A DNA stretch of 64,000 nucleotides, taken from contig CAZRDM010000008.1 of NCBI GenBank assembly GCA_964598845.1, positions 26,104 through 90,103 of the forward strand. The letters are read 5' to 3'. Of the stretch, positions 7,955 through 16,425 are shown one piece after another (position 1 is the first letter of the stretch; each line of letters opens with the position of its first letter). The position numbers were made by a program, and so were the translations under genes. The notes beneath the pieces are model-generated. The model worked only from the letters and a program-made list of their open reading frames with translations, had not been told where the DNA came from and did no database searches. This stretch comes from FEN-987 sp964598845. Its GTDB lineage: Archaea > Thermoproteota > Bathyarchaeia > 40CM-2-53-6.

Positions 7955-9428
7955 GCTGGTATCGGAGGGCATAAGCAAGAACTGCCACAGCGATTACAAC
8001 TCCCACGTTGCTCAGCACATCTAGGACCCTCTCGATCAATTCCACTTGTTCCGCACGGTTGAACAGGTCAATCGCAGCCTCGGCGCTTTGTCTCGCAAGT
8101 GTAAAGTTCTTCGACGCAAAAGCCTGCTCTGCAATGTCAAGTTGCGCACTTCCAAGGCCGACGAGTTCTGCACTCTCTGATGAAAGAAGGTTGCGCGTTT
8201 CGTTCCTTAGGTCTTCAGCTCTACTTATCAGCTGGGCTGACTGATAATAGTCACCAGGTACCAAAGCACTGTTCGCGCTAGTTTCGGCTGAAATGGCGAG
8301 TGCTTGAGCCTCATCAAAACGTCCCTGAGCGAAGAGCGAACGGGAATTCTCAACGAGCTTTCGAGCAAAATCTAAACCGTCGATCCTGTTCTGTTCCTCG
8401 GCTATCCGAAATGCGTCCAAAGCTCGAGAGGTGGCGTACAGGGTTCTCTGAGCATCACGGCCGTCTTCAACATTGCCAACCAGTACTCGAAAACCTATCT
8501 GAGTTTGATTCAATACGACAATCGAGAGATCCACGCTCAGGTCAAGAAAGATGCCACGGCCCACGTTATCTGGCTGAAGCACGGTTCTGAATTCTATAGA
8601 CGAGTTTCCTGGCGGAATATACAAGACCACGACTCCGAATTCCTGCAACTTGCTTCTGTCATATCCCAAGGGCTGCCTTACCTCTATGAGATATTCATCC
8701 TTGCTTCGCCCCAGCTCGATACGGGCGGCCAGAGTCTGAGCCTGTGGCATTCCAACGGGGCTGACTGTAAAGATGCGTCTCACGGAGGGTACACTGAATG
8801 TCAAAACCTGCGAGCTATTTATCCAGCCTAGGATGAGCTTGGACCAAACCGACATGTCTCCCTGACCGCTGGACGCGATATCTAACTCACCCAGCCCGAG
8901 CAGTTGGTTGCGATGACTCCAGAGACCGATCATCAGGGCAAAGGCGCGTGCGTACGATGACCAATCTCGGTCTTCCTCCACTACAGCGAAACCAGCCACA
9001 GATCCCGTTCCAGTCGCAATGGGCTTGGGAAGTTGGATGTAGTCTGCAGTAAGACTTGGATAGAATGACAGAACTAGGAAAACGTAGTCAAATGAAGTGA
9101 AATTGAAGGTTTGCGAAGCAGCTGAGAAAGAATCGGCCGCGATGGATGCTAATTCCATGCCCTGTCCGGGTGCTCTGTACTGTTCATATAGCTTTGGAAG
9201 AGTAATCCAGTCGGTGGCATTTCCGTTCATCATAAGTTTTCCATAAGACACCTCAGCAAAGTAGCGGGCAACTTGCCCGAAGAATAGGTGCGATATTTCG
9301 GCGCGGCTTGATAGATGCTTGTACTCGGGGAACTCGGCCAAGACCAAGAGAACTATCTTTGTTCCGCACATACATGCAGACTGACCTGAGGTATGAGGTA
9401 GCCAGAAATTTGCGGCAAGTATGATCAA
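7941..9428 (-). CDS. Membrane-anchored M6-like protease homologue lacking the zinc motif
   Basis: The first 230 residues resemble the M6 (immune inhibitor A-like) metallopeptidase fold: EFPEYKHLSSRAEISHLFF, YFAEVSYGKLMMNG, WITLPKLYEQY, and later VWSKLILGWI where M6 enzymes have their lGW strand. At the place of HExxHxxGLxD the sequence is FALMIGLWSHRNQLLGLGELD, so both zinc histidines and the glutamate are gone and peptidase activity is unlikely. Residues 330-465 are a long alpha-helical, alanine/glutamate-rich region followed by a C-terminal membrane helix (about 468-488). The first start is TTG 9428, but the frame continues upstream and encodes a convincing signal sequence, so the real start is probably further out. 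It is divergent from a membrane-linked HTH gene. Confidence 0.62.
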   Translation of the reverse strand: MIILAANFWLPHTSGQSACMCGTKIVLLVLAEFPEYKHLSSRAEISHLFFGQVARYFAEVSYGKLMMNGNATDWITLPKLYEQYRAPGQGMELASIAADSFSAASQTFNFTSFDYVFLVLSFYPSLTADYIQLPKPIATGTGSVAGFAVVEEDRDWSSYARAFALMIGLWSHRNQLLGLGELDIASSGQGDMSVWSKLILGWINSSQVLTFSVPSVRRIFTVSPVGMPQAQTLAARIELGRSKDEYLIEVRQPLGYDRSKLQEFGVVVLYIPPGNSSIEFRTVLQPDNVGRGIFLDLSVDLSIVVLNQTQIGFRVLVGNVEDGRDAQRTLYATSRALDAFRIAEEQNRIDGLDFARKLVENSRSLFAQGRFDEAQALAISAETSANSALVPGDYYQSAQLISRAEDLRNETRNLLSSESAELVGLGSAQLDIAEQAFASKNFTLARQSAEAAIDLFNRAEQVELIERVLDVLSNVGVVIAVAVLAYALRYQLKSS

Positions 9429-9550
9429 GAGCGTGAGGACTACGACGTATAAGCTGCTTCTCGGGGTGAAGTGCCTCTTGTTGTGGGTCGCGATCGCAGG
9501 TGCCGCCCCTGATGCTATCGAGGAATCCAGTGGGATCGTGTAACTAAAAG

Positions 9551-9558
9551 GTTATTTA
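9551..9558 (+). promoter_or_regulatory. Candidate TATA box, leaderless promoter
   Basis: GTTATTTA lies 25-32 nt before the ATG at 9583, exactly the archaeal TATA-to-start distance. The HTH gene is therefore probably transcribed as a leaderless mRNA. Confidence 0.5.
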
Positions 9559-9582
9559 CCGAGGAAGTTTGGGCTCGGTATC

Positions 9583-10005
9583 ATGAGCTCCTACATAGCT
9601 CAAGAGAGGGAACTTGTTCGAGACGTGCAGTTCAAGACGGTTTTCCGGGTCTACCTCTGCCTACTCAAGCTTAGAGGGGCGTCGATAAAGGACGTTCAAA
9701 AGGCGATGGCATTTCCAACTCCGGCTCAAGCTAAGTATCACTTGAAGAGACTCGCTGAGCTGGGGCTAGTGCAGCAGGATCTGAATGGCAACTTCAATGT
9801 CATAAGAAGGAAATTCGGAGTTCTACGCTTTTTCTTCAAGACGCGTAGTCGAATGGTTCCAATGAGTCTTTTCTACACTATCTTCTTTGCGGCCGTTACA
9901 GGTTTCCTATTCCTCAGGTCGCCTAACTGGGAACTCATTTTCCTAGGAGTGCTCATTACCCTGAAGGAAGCAGTTGACACATACACGTACTTTGCCATGC
10001 TGTAA
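9583..10005 (+). CDS. Winged-helix protein with two membrane helices
   Basis: 140 residues. Residues 20-75 form an ArsR/MarR-like winged helix: FRVYLCLLKLRGASIKDVQKAM, then TPAQAKYHLKRLAELGLVQQ as recognition helix, then a short wing (DLNGNFNVI). The C-terminal half has two hydrophobic segments (about 95-112 and 117-137). It therefore looks like a membrane-tethered transcription regulator, a common archaeal design with no settled general function. It is divergent from the M6-like membrane protein and could control it. No ligand domain is visible. Confidence 0.75.
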   Translation: MSSYIAQERELVRDVQFKTVFRVYLCLLKLRGASIKDVQKAMAFPTPAQAKYHLKRLAELGLVQQDLNGNFNVIRRKFGVLRFFFKTRSRMVPMSLFYTIFFAAVTGFLFLRSPNWELIFLGVLITLKEAVDTYTYFAML

Positions 10006-10102
10006 ACTCTTTCCACACCACGAAAATAGTTTCCGCTAACTGAAGAGGACATTGTCCACCCTGTGAAACAAGCGCTCATCGCTGTGACATATCGTTGCAA
10101 AA

Positions 10103-12247
10103 TTGGACTTGCAAAGTCTTAAAAAGAAAACGGAGCTTGCCTGTAGGCACGGAGTTTTTGGAAAATTGTCTAGTAAGGCTATTACACGTGTGCAGGCAGC
10201 TATCGTTATCGTCATCATCATCGCAGCAGTAGCAGCGGGAGCATACTTCGCCATACCGCAGCCCGCTCCAGGACCAGTACCAACCGCAACCACGACTCCT
10301 CCAGTCGTCGTCCCGAACCCAGACACCATCATTGAGGAGACAATCGGTCAACCAGACACGCTAGACCCGGCAACGGACTATGAAACTGCAGGCGGCGCAG
10401 TAATTCAGAACGTCTATGAGACCCTCGTGTTCTTCAAGGGTGATAAGGCCGACGAAGTGGTTCCATGGCTGGCCGAAAGCTATGACCTGAGTCCCGACGG
10501 GCTTACTTACACGTTTCATCTGAGGAGTGGCATTACCTTCACTGATGGGACGCCCTTCGATGCGGAGGCTGTTTGGTTCAGCTTGATGCGTGCCTTGATA
10601 ATGGACGATCCAGACGGACCGCCTTGGGCGATGCTCCAAGTCATTCGCGGCGGTGCGAACTATAGCAAGCAGTACAATAATGCTGGACCTAGCGCACCTG
10701 ATGGGTACGGTGACACCTACACCCAAGCTGAACTGGATGACTTCCTTAACGCGAAGCCAGTTGAAGTCTTGGATCCGATGACCGTTGCGATCCATCTGGA
10801 ACGTCCGTATTCTGGTTGGCCTTTCGTCATGGCCTTCTCAGTGGCGGCAATAGTCAGTCCAACCGCTTTCAAGGCGCATTGGACTGCACCAACAGACGGC
10901 ACGCCCTACATTGAAGGCGCGACAGCAGGAGACTACCATAATGAGCTCAACCCGTGGCCAGCTGAGAACATGGTAGGCACAGGACCATATCTGCTGAAAT
11001 CTTGGGATAAGGCAACACAGACCGTCATCCTAGTGCGAAACGAGAACTACTGGGGCGGACCTGAAAAGCGAGGATTGGCACCAGTTCCAAACGCAATCAT
11101 CAAAGGCATCGATGACGCAAACACGAGAGTCTTAAACTTCAAGGCAGGAACGTCGGACGTTGCATATATTCCAGTCACTGGCGGACTGGTCTTTCAGTTT
11201 GTTGACAAAGACGCCTGGTTCCGTGAAGGAAAGCTCGTTTCGCTGAGTCCGGACTATCAGGTATACCCGCAATGCCCACCAACTACCGCAATCCAAGGCA
11301 AGTGCTTGTGGCCAGTATTCGCCACCTACTTTATGGGATTCAACCAGAAGATTCGTGGACCAGACAGACAGCCTCAAGCCTTCCAGCCCTTCTCGGATGT
11401 CAGAATACGGAGGGCGTTCACTCTAGCCTTCAATAGGACCGCGTACATATATGACGTTCAACAGAACTTCGCAATTGCGGCGACCCAGATAATCCCACCT
11501 GGAATGTTCGGTTATGATCCGACCATATCGGAAACTCCATATGACCCTGACACGGCGAAACAGCTTCTGATGGATGCAAGCGCCAATCCGCTATTTCCGG
11601 AGAATGCATTTAGCCCTCAGGAACCTCAGACCGTTGAAATAACCTACAACTTGGGCAATGTGGCTCGTGAAACCTCAGCTACGATCATCGCAAATACAAT
11701 CAACGGCTTTGCCTCGGACACCGGGCTCTACGCCAGAGTCGTTGGCTTGGCGTGGCCTCAGTTCCTAGCCAATGTTCGAGCGAGGCAGTCGCATGTGTTC
11801 TTCCTTGGGTGGATTGTGGATTACGTTGACCCAGACGACTTCCTAGTCCCATTCGCTCATGGAACCGCTGGAACCTTCGCTATCAGAATGGGATACAACA
11901 ACGAGGAAGTGACAAGTCTCATCGATGAACAAGCAAAGATAGCGGATCCGCAGCAGCGACTTCAAATGATTAGCCAAATTCAGCGCATGGTAAACGACGA
12001 CTGGGCATTCCTGTGGTTGACCTTCGGAACAGCATTCCAGCTCTCTCGATCATGGCTCCATGAACGTGAGGGCGCCTCGGTGGCCGGAGGCATCCAAGCC
12101 TACAACCAAGCTATCTATGGCTATTACTTCTACGAGATTGAGAAAGGCGGCATGATGTCGCCTGTCTCGGCGTCGCTACAGCCATCATTCCTAGGATTGC
12201 TTCAACTGCCTGTCATAAGCTCCTTCATAGTGAAGAGGAGCCATTAG
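10103..12247 (+). CDS. Peptide-type ABC transporter substrate-binding protein
   Basis: Family 5 extracellular solute-binding protein (SBP_bac_5), 714 residues. An N-terminal membrane anchor (about residues 30-52) follows a short basic stretch, then a Pro/Thr-rich linker (about 53-72) of the kind that tethers archaeal binding proteins. The mature domain begins with DTIIEETIGQPDTLDPATDY and YETLVFFKGDKADEVVPWLAESY, both family hallmarks. Further on it has GTGPYLLKSW and VRIRRAFTLAFNR. The TTG start at 10103 is the first in frame after a stop. First gene of an importer unit with two permeases and two ATPases. A strong terminator follows immediately, which could make this protein more abundant than the membrane parts. 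Confidence 0.93.
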   Translation: MDLQSLKKKTELACRHGVFGKLSSKAITRVQAAIVIVIIIAAVAAGAYFAIPQPAPGPVPTATTTPPVVVPNPDTIIEETIGQPDTLDPATDYETAGGAVIQNVYETLVFFKGDKADEVVPWLAESYDLSPDGLTYTFHLRSGITFTDGTPFDAEAVWFSLMRALIMDDPDGPPWAMLQVIRGGANYSKQYNNAGPSAPDGYGDTYTQAELDDFLNAKPVEVLDPMTVAIHLERPYSGWPFVMAFSVAAIVSPTAFKAHWTAPTDGTPYIEGATAGDYHNELNPWPAENMVGTGPYLLKSWDKATQTVILVRNENYWGGPEKRGLAPVPNAIIKGIDDANTRVLNFKAGTSDVAYIPVTGGLVFQFVDKDAWFREGKLVSLSPDYQVYPQCPPTTAIQGKCLWPVFATYFMGFNQKIRGPDRQPQAFQPFSDVRIRRAFTLAFNRTAYIYDVQQNFAIAATQIIPPGMFGYDPTISETPYDPDTAKQLLMDASANPLFPENAFSPQEPQTVEITYNLGNVARETSATIIANTINGFASDTGLYARVVGLAWPQFLANVRARQSHVFFLGWIVDYVDPDDFLVPFAHGTAGTFAIRMGYNNEEVTSLIDEQAKIADPQQRLQMISQIQRMVNDDWAFLWLTFGTAFQLSRSWLHEREGASVAGGIQAYNQAIYGYYFYEIEKGGMMSPVSASLQPSFLGLLQLPVISSFIVKRSH

Positions 12248-12283
12248 GAGGGGCGAGTTTCGCCCCTCCTCCATCATTTTTTT
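12246..12283 (+). terminator. Intrinsic-type terminator after the binding-protein gene
   Basis: A near-perfect GC-rich hairpin, AGGAGGGGCG (12246-12255) against CGCCCCTCCT (12261-12270), with a 5-base loop, followed by CCATCA and seven T (12277-12283). It starts within the stop codon of the binding protein and would partly separate it from the permease genes. Confidence 0.85.
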
Positions 12284-12415
12284 AGGAAAGCATTAGGTTC
12301 GTTTATTAGCAAAAGGATAGGTTCGTGAAACTACCTTAACTCAAGGTGGAATCTTACGAAGCTCTGGGAGTACATAGTTCGAAGGCTGTTCTTACTTGTC
12401 TTCGTACTAATTGGT

Positions 12416-13387
12416 GTGACAGTGATAACCTTCTTCCTCTCTCAGGTCCTTCTTGATCCATTGGCACTGTACATGACGGAGAGGACACGTGAAGAGGCCA
12501 TCCCAGCTCTGATAGCGTACTATCACTTGAATGATCCATGGCCCATGCGGTATGCTGTGTATGTTTGGAATCTATTGAGGGGAGATTGGGGTTACTCGAG
12601 ATCTCTTTCCCAACCTTGTCTCGACGGCTTGGCCGCAAGATTTCCAGCCACGATGGAGCTCGCAATCGCAGCTATAATTTGGACACTAGCTGCCGGGATC
12701 CCATTTGGAATAATCTCAGCATTGAAGAACAACAAGTTGCCAGATCACGTCTCACGTTTGGTTGCGCTGACAGGTGTGTCCACACCTGTTTTCTGGTTGG
12801 GCTTGCTTCTCCAGCTTGTCTTCTTCTACTATTTCCACCTGCTCGGACTGCCAAATCTCCCCTCGAACGGGCGCTATGACACGACTCTGGCGCTTCAACA
12901 TCCGGTTGGTCAGGTGACCGGGCTGCTCGTATTGGACTCGTTGATAACGGGCAATTTCATCATGACGCAAGACGCCTTGGCGCATCTTGTCTTGCCTTCT
13001 TTCGCTCTGGGGTTCATAGGTTTCGGGGGCATCATGAGGATCATGAGATCCAGTATGCTAGAAGTCCTTAGACAGGATTACATTATACTTGCACGTTCTA
13101 AGGGACTGCCAGAGCGAGTCGTCATTTACCGTCACGCACTCAAGAACGCGATGATTCCCACAGTCACGATCGCTGGCCTGATAGTGGCAGGGCTCTTGGG
13201 TGGAGCGCCACTAACCGAAACTGTCTTCGCCTGGCCAGGTATGGGAAGATTGGCTGTCAATGCTATTGGTAGAAACGATGCACCTCTAATAATGGGCTTC
13301 ACCTTGCTTACCGCTTTGATTCTCGTCTTGGCGAATCTTGCAGTCGACATCCTTTACGCGTATCTCGATCCTCGAATCAAGTACTGA
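12416..13387 (+). CDS. Peptide ABC transporter permease, DppB-like
   Basis: BPD_transp_1 permease of the second importer. Helices are spread along 323 residues. The EAA loop is seen in ILARSKGLPERVVIYRHALKNAMIPTV (about residues 222-248), and the end is YAYLDPRIKY. GTG 12416 is the first ATG/GTG/TTG. However, the typical DppB N-terminus (KLWEYIVRRLFLLVFVLIGV) is encoded in frame from 12359, and the frame is open to a stop at about 12328 with no canonical start. Either an unusual start codon is used or the sequence has an error there. The 168-nt gap after the binding protein contains the terminator. Confidence 0.92.
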   Translation: MTVITFFLSQVLLDPLALYMTERTREEAIPALIAYYHLNDPWPMRYAVYVWNLLRGDWGYSRSLSQPCLDGLAARFPATMELAIAAIIWTLAAGIPFGIISALKNNKLPDHVSRLVALTGVSTPVFWLGLLLQLVFFYYFHLLGLPNLPSNGRYDTTLALQHPVGQVTGLLVLDSLITGNFIMTQDALAHLVLPSFALGFIGFGGIMRIMRSSMLEVLRQDYIILARSKGLPERVVIYRHALKNAMIPTVTIAGLIVAGLLGGAPLTETVFAWPGMGRLAVNAIGRNDAPLIMGFTLLTALILVLANLAVDILYAYLDPRIKY

Positions 13388-13460
13388 GGTGACTTGAACG
13401 GCCCTACAGCGACCATCCAGCTGGTCTCCGGCTATAGCCGAACTGAAGTTCGCAGGCCAC

Positions 13461-14276
13461 TTGCTGATTCAGAACAAATTGGTCTTGACGGGCACGATCA
13501 TCGCGGTTGGCGTTCTGTTAACGGCGGTACTCGGTCCAATAGTAATCTCACCATCCGTCGCAACAAACATCAATCTTCCCGGTCGTTTGATTCCGCCAGG
13601 CACGGAGCACTGGCTTGGTACAGATGATTACGGCCGCGATCTCTTCCAAGTCATAATACTGTCCGTACAATTGGACGTTTGGGCAATGCTAACGATAATC
13701 GGCGCAGACTTGGTGATCGGAGTTCTTCTCGGAGCATTTTCCGGATTCATAGGAGGCAAGTTCGATGAGGCGATGATGCGAATAACCGATGTTTTCTTCT
13801 CGATTCCCACACTCGTACTAGCTCTCGCTGTGGCTGCTGCTCTTGGTAGGGGACTGAACAACCTAGTTCTCGCAATCATTTTCGTCGGCTGGCCGGGATA
13901 TACCCGTCTCCTCAGAGGACAAGTCCTAGCCGAGAAAGAGCGTCTTTATGTCGACGCCTTGAGAGGCTTAGGAATAGGAAGGTTCCGGATCATTGTCAGG
14001 CACATCATTCCGAACACTATCTATCCGGTCCTGGTTCAGGCCACCTTAGACATGGGAGGAATCATACTGACCTTTGCCGGTTTGAGTTTTCTCGGCTTCG
14101 GAGCAACCGCTTTGACTCCAGAACTCGGGAGGCTGATCACAGCGGGGCAGACCTACATATTCCAAGCACCTTGGCTAGTCGCATTTCCTGGATTAACGAT
14201 TCTGATAATCTCCCTAGCGTTCAACCTAATGGGAGACGGCATTAGGGATGTTCTAGATCCCAGACTTAGAAGGTAA
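13461..14276 (+). CDS. Peptide ABC transporter permease, DppC-like
   Basis: Second permease, 271 residues. Helix 1 is near the start (residues 8-28). The family segment HWLGTDDYGRDLFQVII follows it, and the EAA loop DALRGLGIGRFRIIVRHIIPNTIYPVL lies at about residues 165-191. The C-terminus is GDGIRDVLDPRLRR. TTG 13461 is the only canonical start in frame after the stop at 13396. A longer overlapping frame from 13394 is a shadow. The next ATPase begins 7 nt after the stop. Confidence 0.93.
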   Translation: MLIQNKLVLTGTIIAVGVLLTAVLGPIVISPSVATNINLPGRLIPPGTEHWLGTDDYGRDLFQVIILSVQLDVWAMLTIIGADLVIGVLLGAFSGFIGGKFDEAMMRITDVFFSIPTLVLALAVAAALGRGLNNLVLAIIFVGWPGYTRLLRGQVLAEKERLYVDALRGLGIGRFRIIVRHIIPNTIYPVLVQATLDMGGIILTFAGLSFLGFGATALTPELGRLITAGQTYIFQAPWLVAFPGLTILIISLAFNLMGDGIRDVLDPRLRR

Positions 14277-14283
14277 ACGACGA

Positions 14284-15390
14284 ATGTCGAAGAACGAGGA
14301 AGTCTTACTTACAGTGAGTAACCTGAAGCTAAACTTCCATACTTATGCAGGCGATGTCAAAGCACTAGACGGAGTAAGCTTCCGCATTAAGAAGGGTGAG
14401 GCATTAGGCCTTGTGGGTGAGTCGGGCTGCGGCAAATCCGTCACAGCACTGGCCATAGTGGGATTGCTCCCTGAAAACGCCTCGGTAATTGACGGAGAAA
14501 TTGTTCTCGAAGGCAAGAATATCATAAAGGTAGCACACGATGAGATGAGAAAGATCAGAGCGAATAGGATTGCGATGGTTTTTCAGGACCCAACAACCTT
14601 CCTTAACCCTGTCCTCACGATCGGAGAGCAGTTGGAAGAGGTTTTTCTCCTCAACCCCGAACGACTAGCGCGGGTTGCCACTGAAGGAAGAATTCCTGAG
14701 GGACTCTTGGAGGTCAAAGAAGAAGCCACGCATACGAAGCAAGATGCATTCGAAGCTGCCTCGGCCAAATTATCTGGGTCCCAAGCAAAGAAAGTCGCGC
14801 GCGAGCTGAGCATCGACGTACTGAAGCAAGTCAGACTCCCAGATCCAGAACGCATTCTAAAGCAGTACCCACATGAGCTTTCCGGAGGTATGCGTCAGCG
14901 TTCCATGATCGCGATGGCTCTGGCAAGAAATCCTGACCTTTTCATTGCGGACGAAATCACAACCGCCTTAGACGTGACAATACAAGCTCAGATTCTTGAA
15001 CTACTTCGTGAGCTGAAGAAGGAGCTACTTGGCTCGACGCTGCTAATTACTCATGATCTGGGGGTGGTAGCTGAACTTTGTGACCGCGTTGCGGTCATGT
15101 ACGCCGGTAACATCGTCGAGGTTGCATACGTCAATGAGCTGTACGCGAACCCGTTACACCCGTACACCCAGGGACTCATGCGCGCCATACCCATGATAGA
15201 CCGAAAAATGGACAGACTGGAAACGATACCTGGTTCAGTTCCAGATCTCATCTACCCACCTTCAGGTTGCCGTTTTCATCCCAGATGTCCATTCGCTTTC
15301 GAAAAATGCAAGCTCGTCAAACCGGAGCTGATCGATGCAGGGAAGAATCATAGCGTGGCTTGTCACCTGTACGGGGAAGGAAAACCATGA
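14284..15390 (+). CDS. Peptide ABC transporter ATPase, DppD-like
   Basis: 368 residues, longer than the usual 320-330. The extra length is an inserted helical segment (about residues 125-175, rich in Glu/Ala/Lys) between the Q-loop (MVFQDPTTFLNP) and the signature LSGGMRQRS. Walker A GESGCGKSV, Walker B LFIADEITTALD (an Ile where Pro is usual, E-I-T rather than E-P-T) and LLITHD are present. The C-terminal oligo_HPY cysteine set is in PSGCRFHPRCPFAFEKC. It overlaps no neighbour in frame: the true start of the following ATPase is at 15387. Confidence 0.94.
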   Translation: MSKNEEVLLTVSNLKLNFHTYAGDVKALDGVSFRIKKGEALGLVGESGCGKSVTALAIVGLLPENASVIDGEIVLEGKNIIKVAHDEMRKIRANRIAMVFQDPTTFLNPVLTIGEQLEEVFLLNPERLARVATEGRIPEGLLEVKEEATHTKQDAFEAASAKLSGSQAKKVARELSIDVLKQVRLPDPERILKQYPHELSGGMRQRSMIAMALARNPDLFIADEITTALDVTIQAQILELLRELKKELLGSTLLITHDLGVVAELCDRVAVMYAGNIVEVAYVNELYANPLHPYTQGLMRAIPMIDRKMDRLETIPGSVPDLIYPPSGCRFHPRCPFAFEKCKLVKPELIDAGKNHSVACHLYGEGKP

Positions 15391-16403
15391 CCGAGACTGT
15401 TCTACAGCTTAGAGAGCTCAAGAAATGGTTCCCGATAAGTGGCGGTGTCCTCGGAAGAGTGAGAGGCTATGTCAGGGCGATCGACGGCGTCGACCTTGAG
15501 ATCAAGGAAGGGGAGACTTTTGGCTTGGTCGGCGAATCGGGGTCAGGGAAGACAACGGTTGGTAGATGCATACTCCGATTGATTGAACCGACCGCGGGTC
15601 AAATAGTCTACCGCGGCCAAAACATCACGAAGCTAAAGAGTGAAGCTCTGAGGCGCATACGGAGGAAATTTGGCGTCGTATTCCAAGACCCATATGCATC
15701 CTTAGATCCACGTCAGACGATTAAGAGCGCCCTTACGGAGCCGATGAAGTACCACAGGATTGTGGGGAGCGATGAAGAGGCTGTGGAGAGAGCCAAGGAT
15801 CTGATCAAAAGAGTGGGACTGAACGAGGATCATCTGTATCGATTCCCACATGAATTCAGCGGCGGTCAACGACAGAGAATTGCCGTCGCGCGTGCCTTGA
15901 CGACAGATCCAGATTTCATAGTTCTTGACGAGCCGACATCGTTTTTGGATGTTTCAGTGCAAGCGCAGATTTTGAATTTGCTCTCCGACCTTCAGAAAGA
16001 ACTCAATCTGACATATCTCTTCATTTCACATAACCTGAGCGTAATTGAGCATATGAGCAACAGGGTTGGTGTCATGTACTTGGGAGCGCTCATGGAAGCG
16101 GCCGATAAGGACATAGTGTATCGGAAGCCCGAACACCCGTACACTCATGCGCTCATTTCTGCACTGCCAATACCTAACCCCGCGTTGGAGAGGGAGAGAG
16201 TTGTCTTGGCAGGAGATATCCCGAGTCCAGTCAATATTCCCTCGGGATGCCGTTTCAGAACGCGATGCCCACACGCAAATCAATACTGCACCGAGAAGGA
16301 GCCGGCACTTATTGAACGACAGCCAGGACACCCAGTGTCATGCCATTATGATCTGAAACTCTCAACACCGATCCCCTTGGCGGAAACCGTTCCCAAGACG
16401 TGA
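15387..16403 (+). CDS. Peptide ABC transporter ATPase, DppF-like
   Basis: Second ATPase of the importer. Walker A GESGSGKTT, Q-loop VVFQDPYASLDP, signature FSGGQRQR, Walker B FIVLDEPTSFLD and FISHN are complete. The oligo_HPY tail has PSGCRFRTRCPHANQYC. The frame is open from 15360, but ATG 15387 (MTETVLQLRELKKWFPI) matches the family start and overlaps the previous stop by 4 nt (ATGA), indicating translational coupling. Last gene of the transporter set. Confidence 0.95.
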   Translation: MTETVLQLRELKKWFPISGGVLGRVRGYVRAIDGVDLEIKEGETFGLVGESGSGKTTVGRCILRLIEPTAGQIVYRGQNITKLKSEALRRIRRKFGVVFQDPYASLDPRQTIKSALTEPMKYHRIVGSDEEAVERAKDLIKRVGLNEDHLYRFPHEFSGGQRQRIAVARALTTDPDFIVLDEPTSFLDVSVQAQILNLLSDLQKELNLTYLFISHNLSVIEHMSNRVGVMYLGALMEAADKDIVYRKPEHPYTHALISALPIPNPALERERVVLAGDIPSPVNIPSGCRFRTRCPHANQYCTEKEPALIERQPGHPVSCHYDLKLSTPIPLAETVPKT

Positions 16404-16425
16404 GACATCAAGGAAGCAAGATCAG

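Noticed and set aside
10361..10795. A 144-residue minus-strand frame inside the binding-protein gene
   Set aside because: It is a shadow of the strongly supported plus-strand coding sequence and lacks protein-family features.
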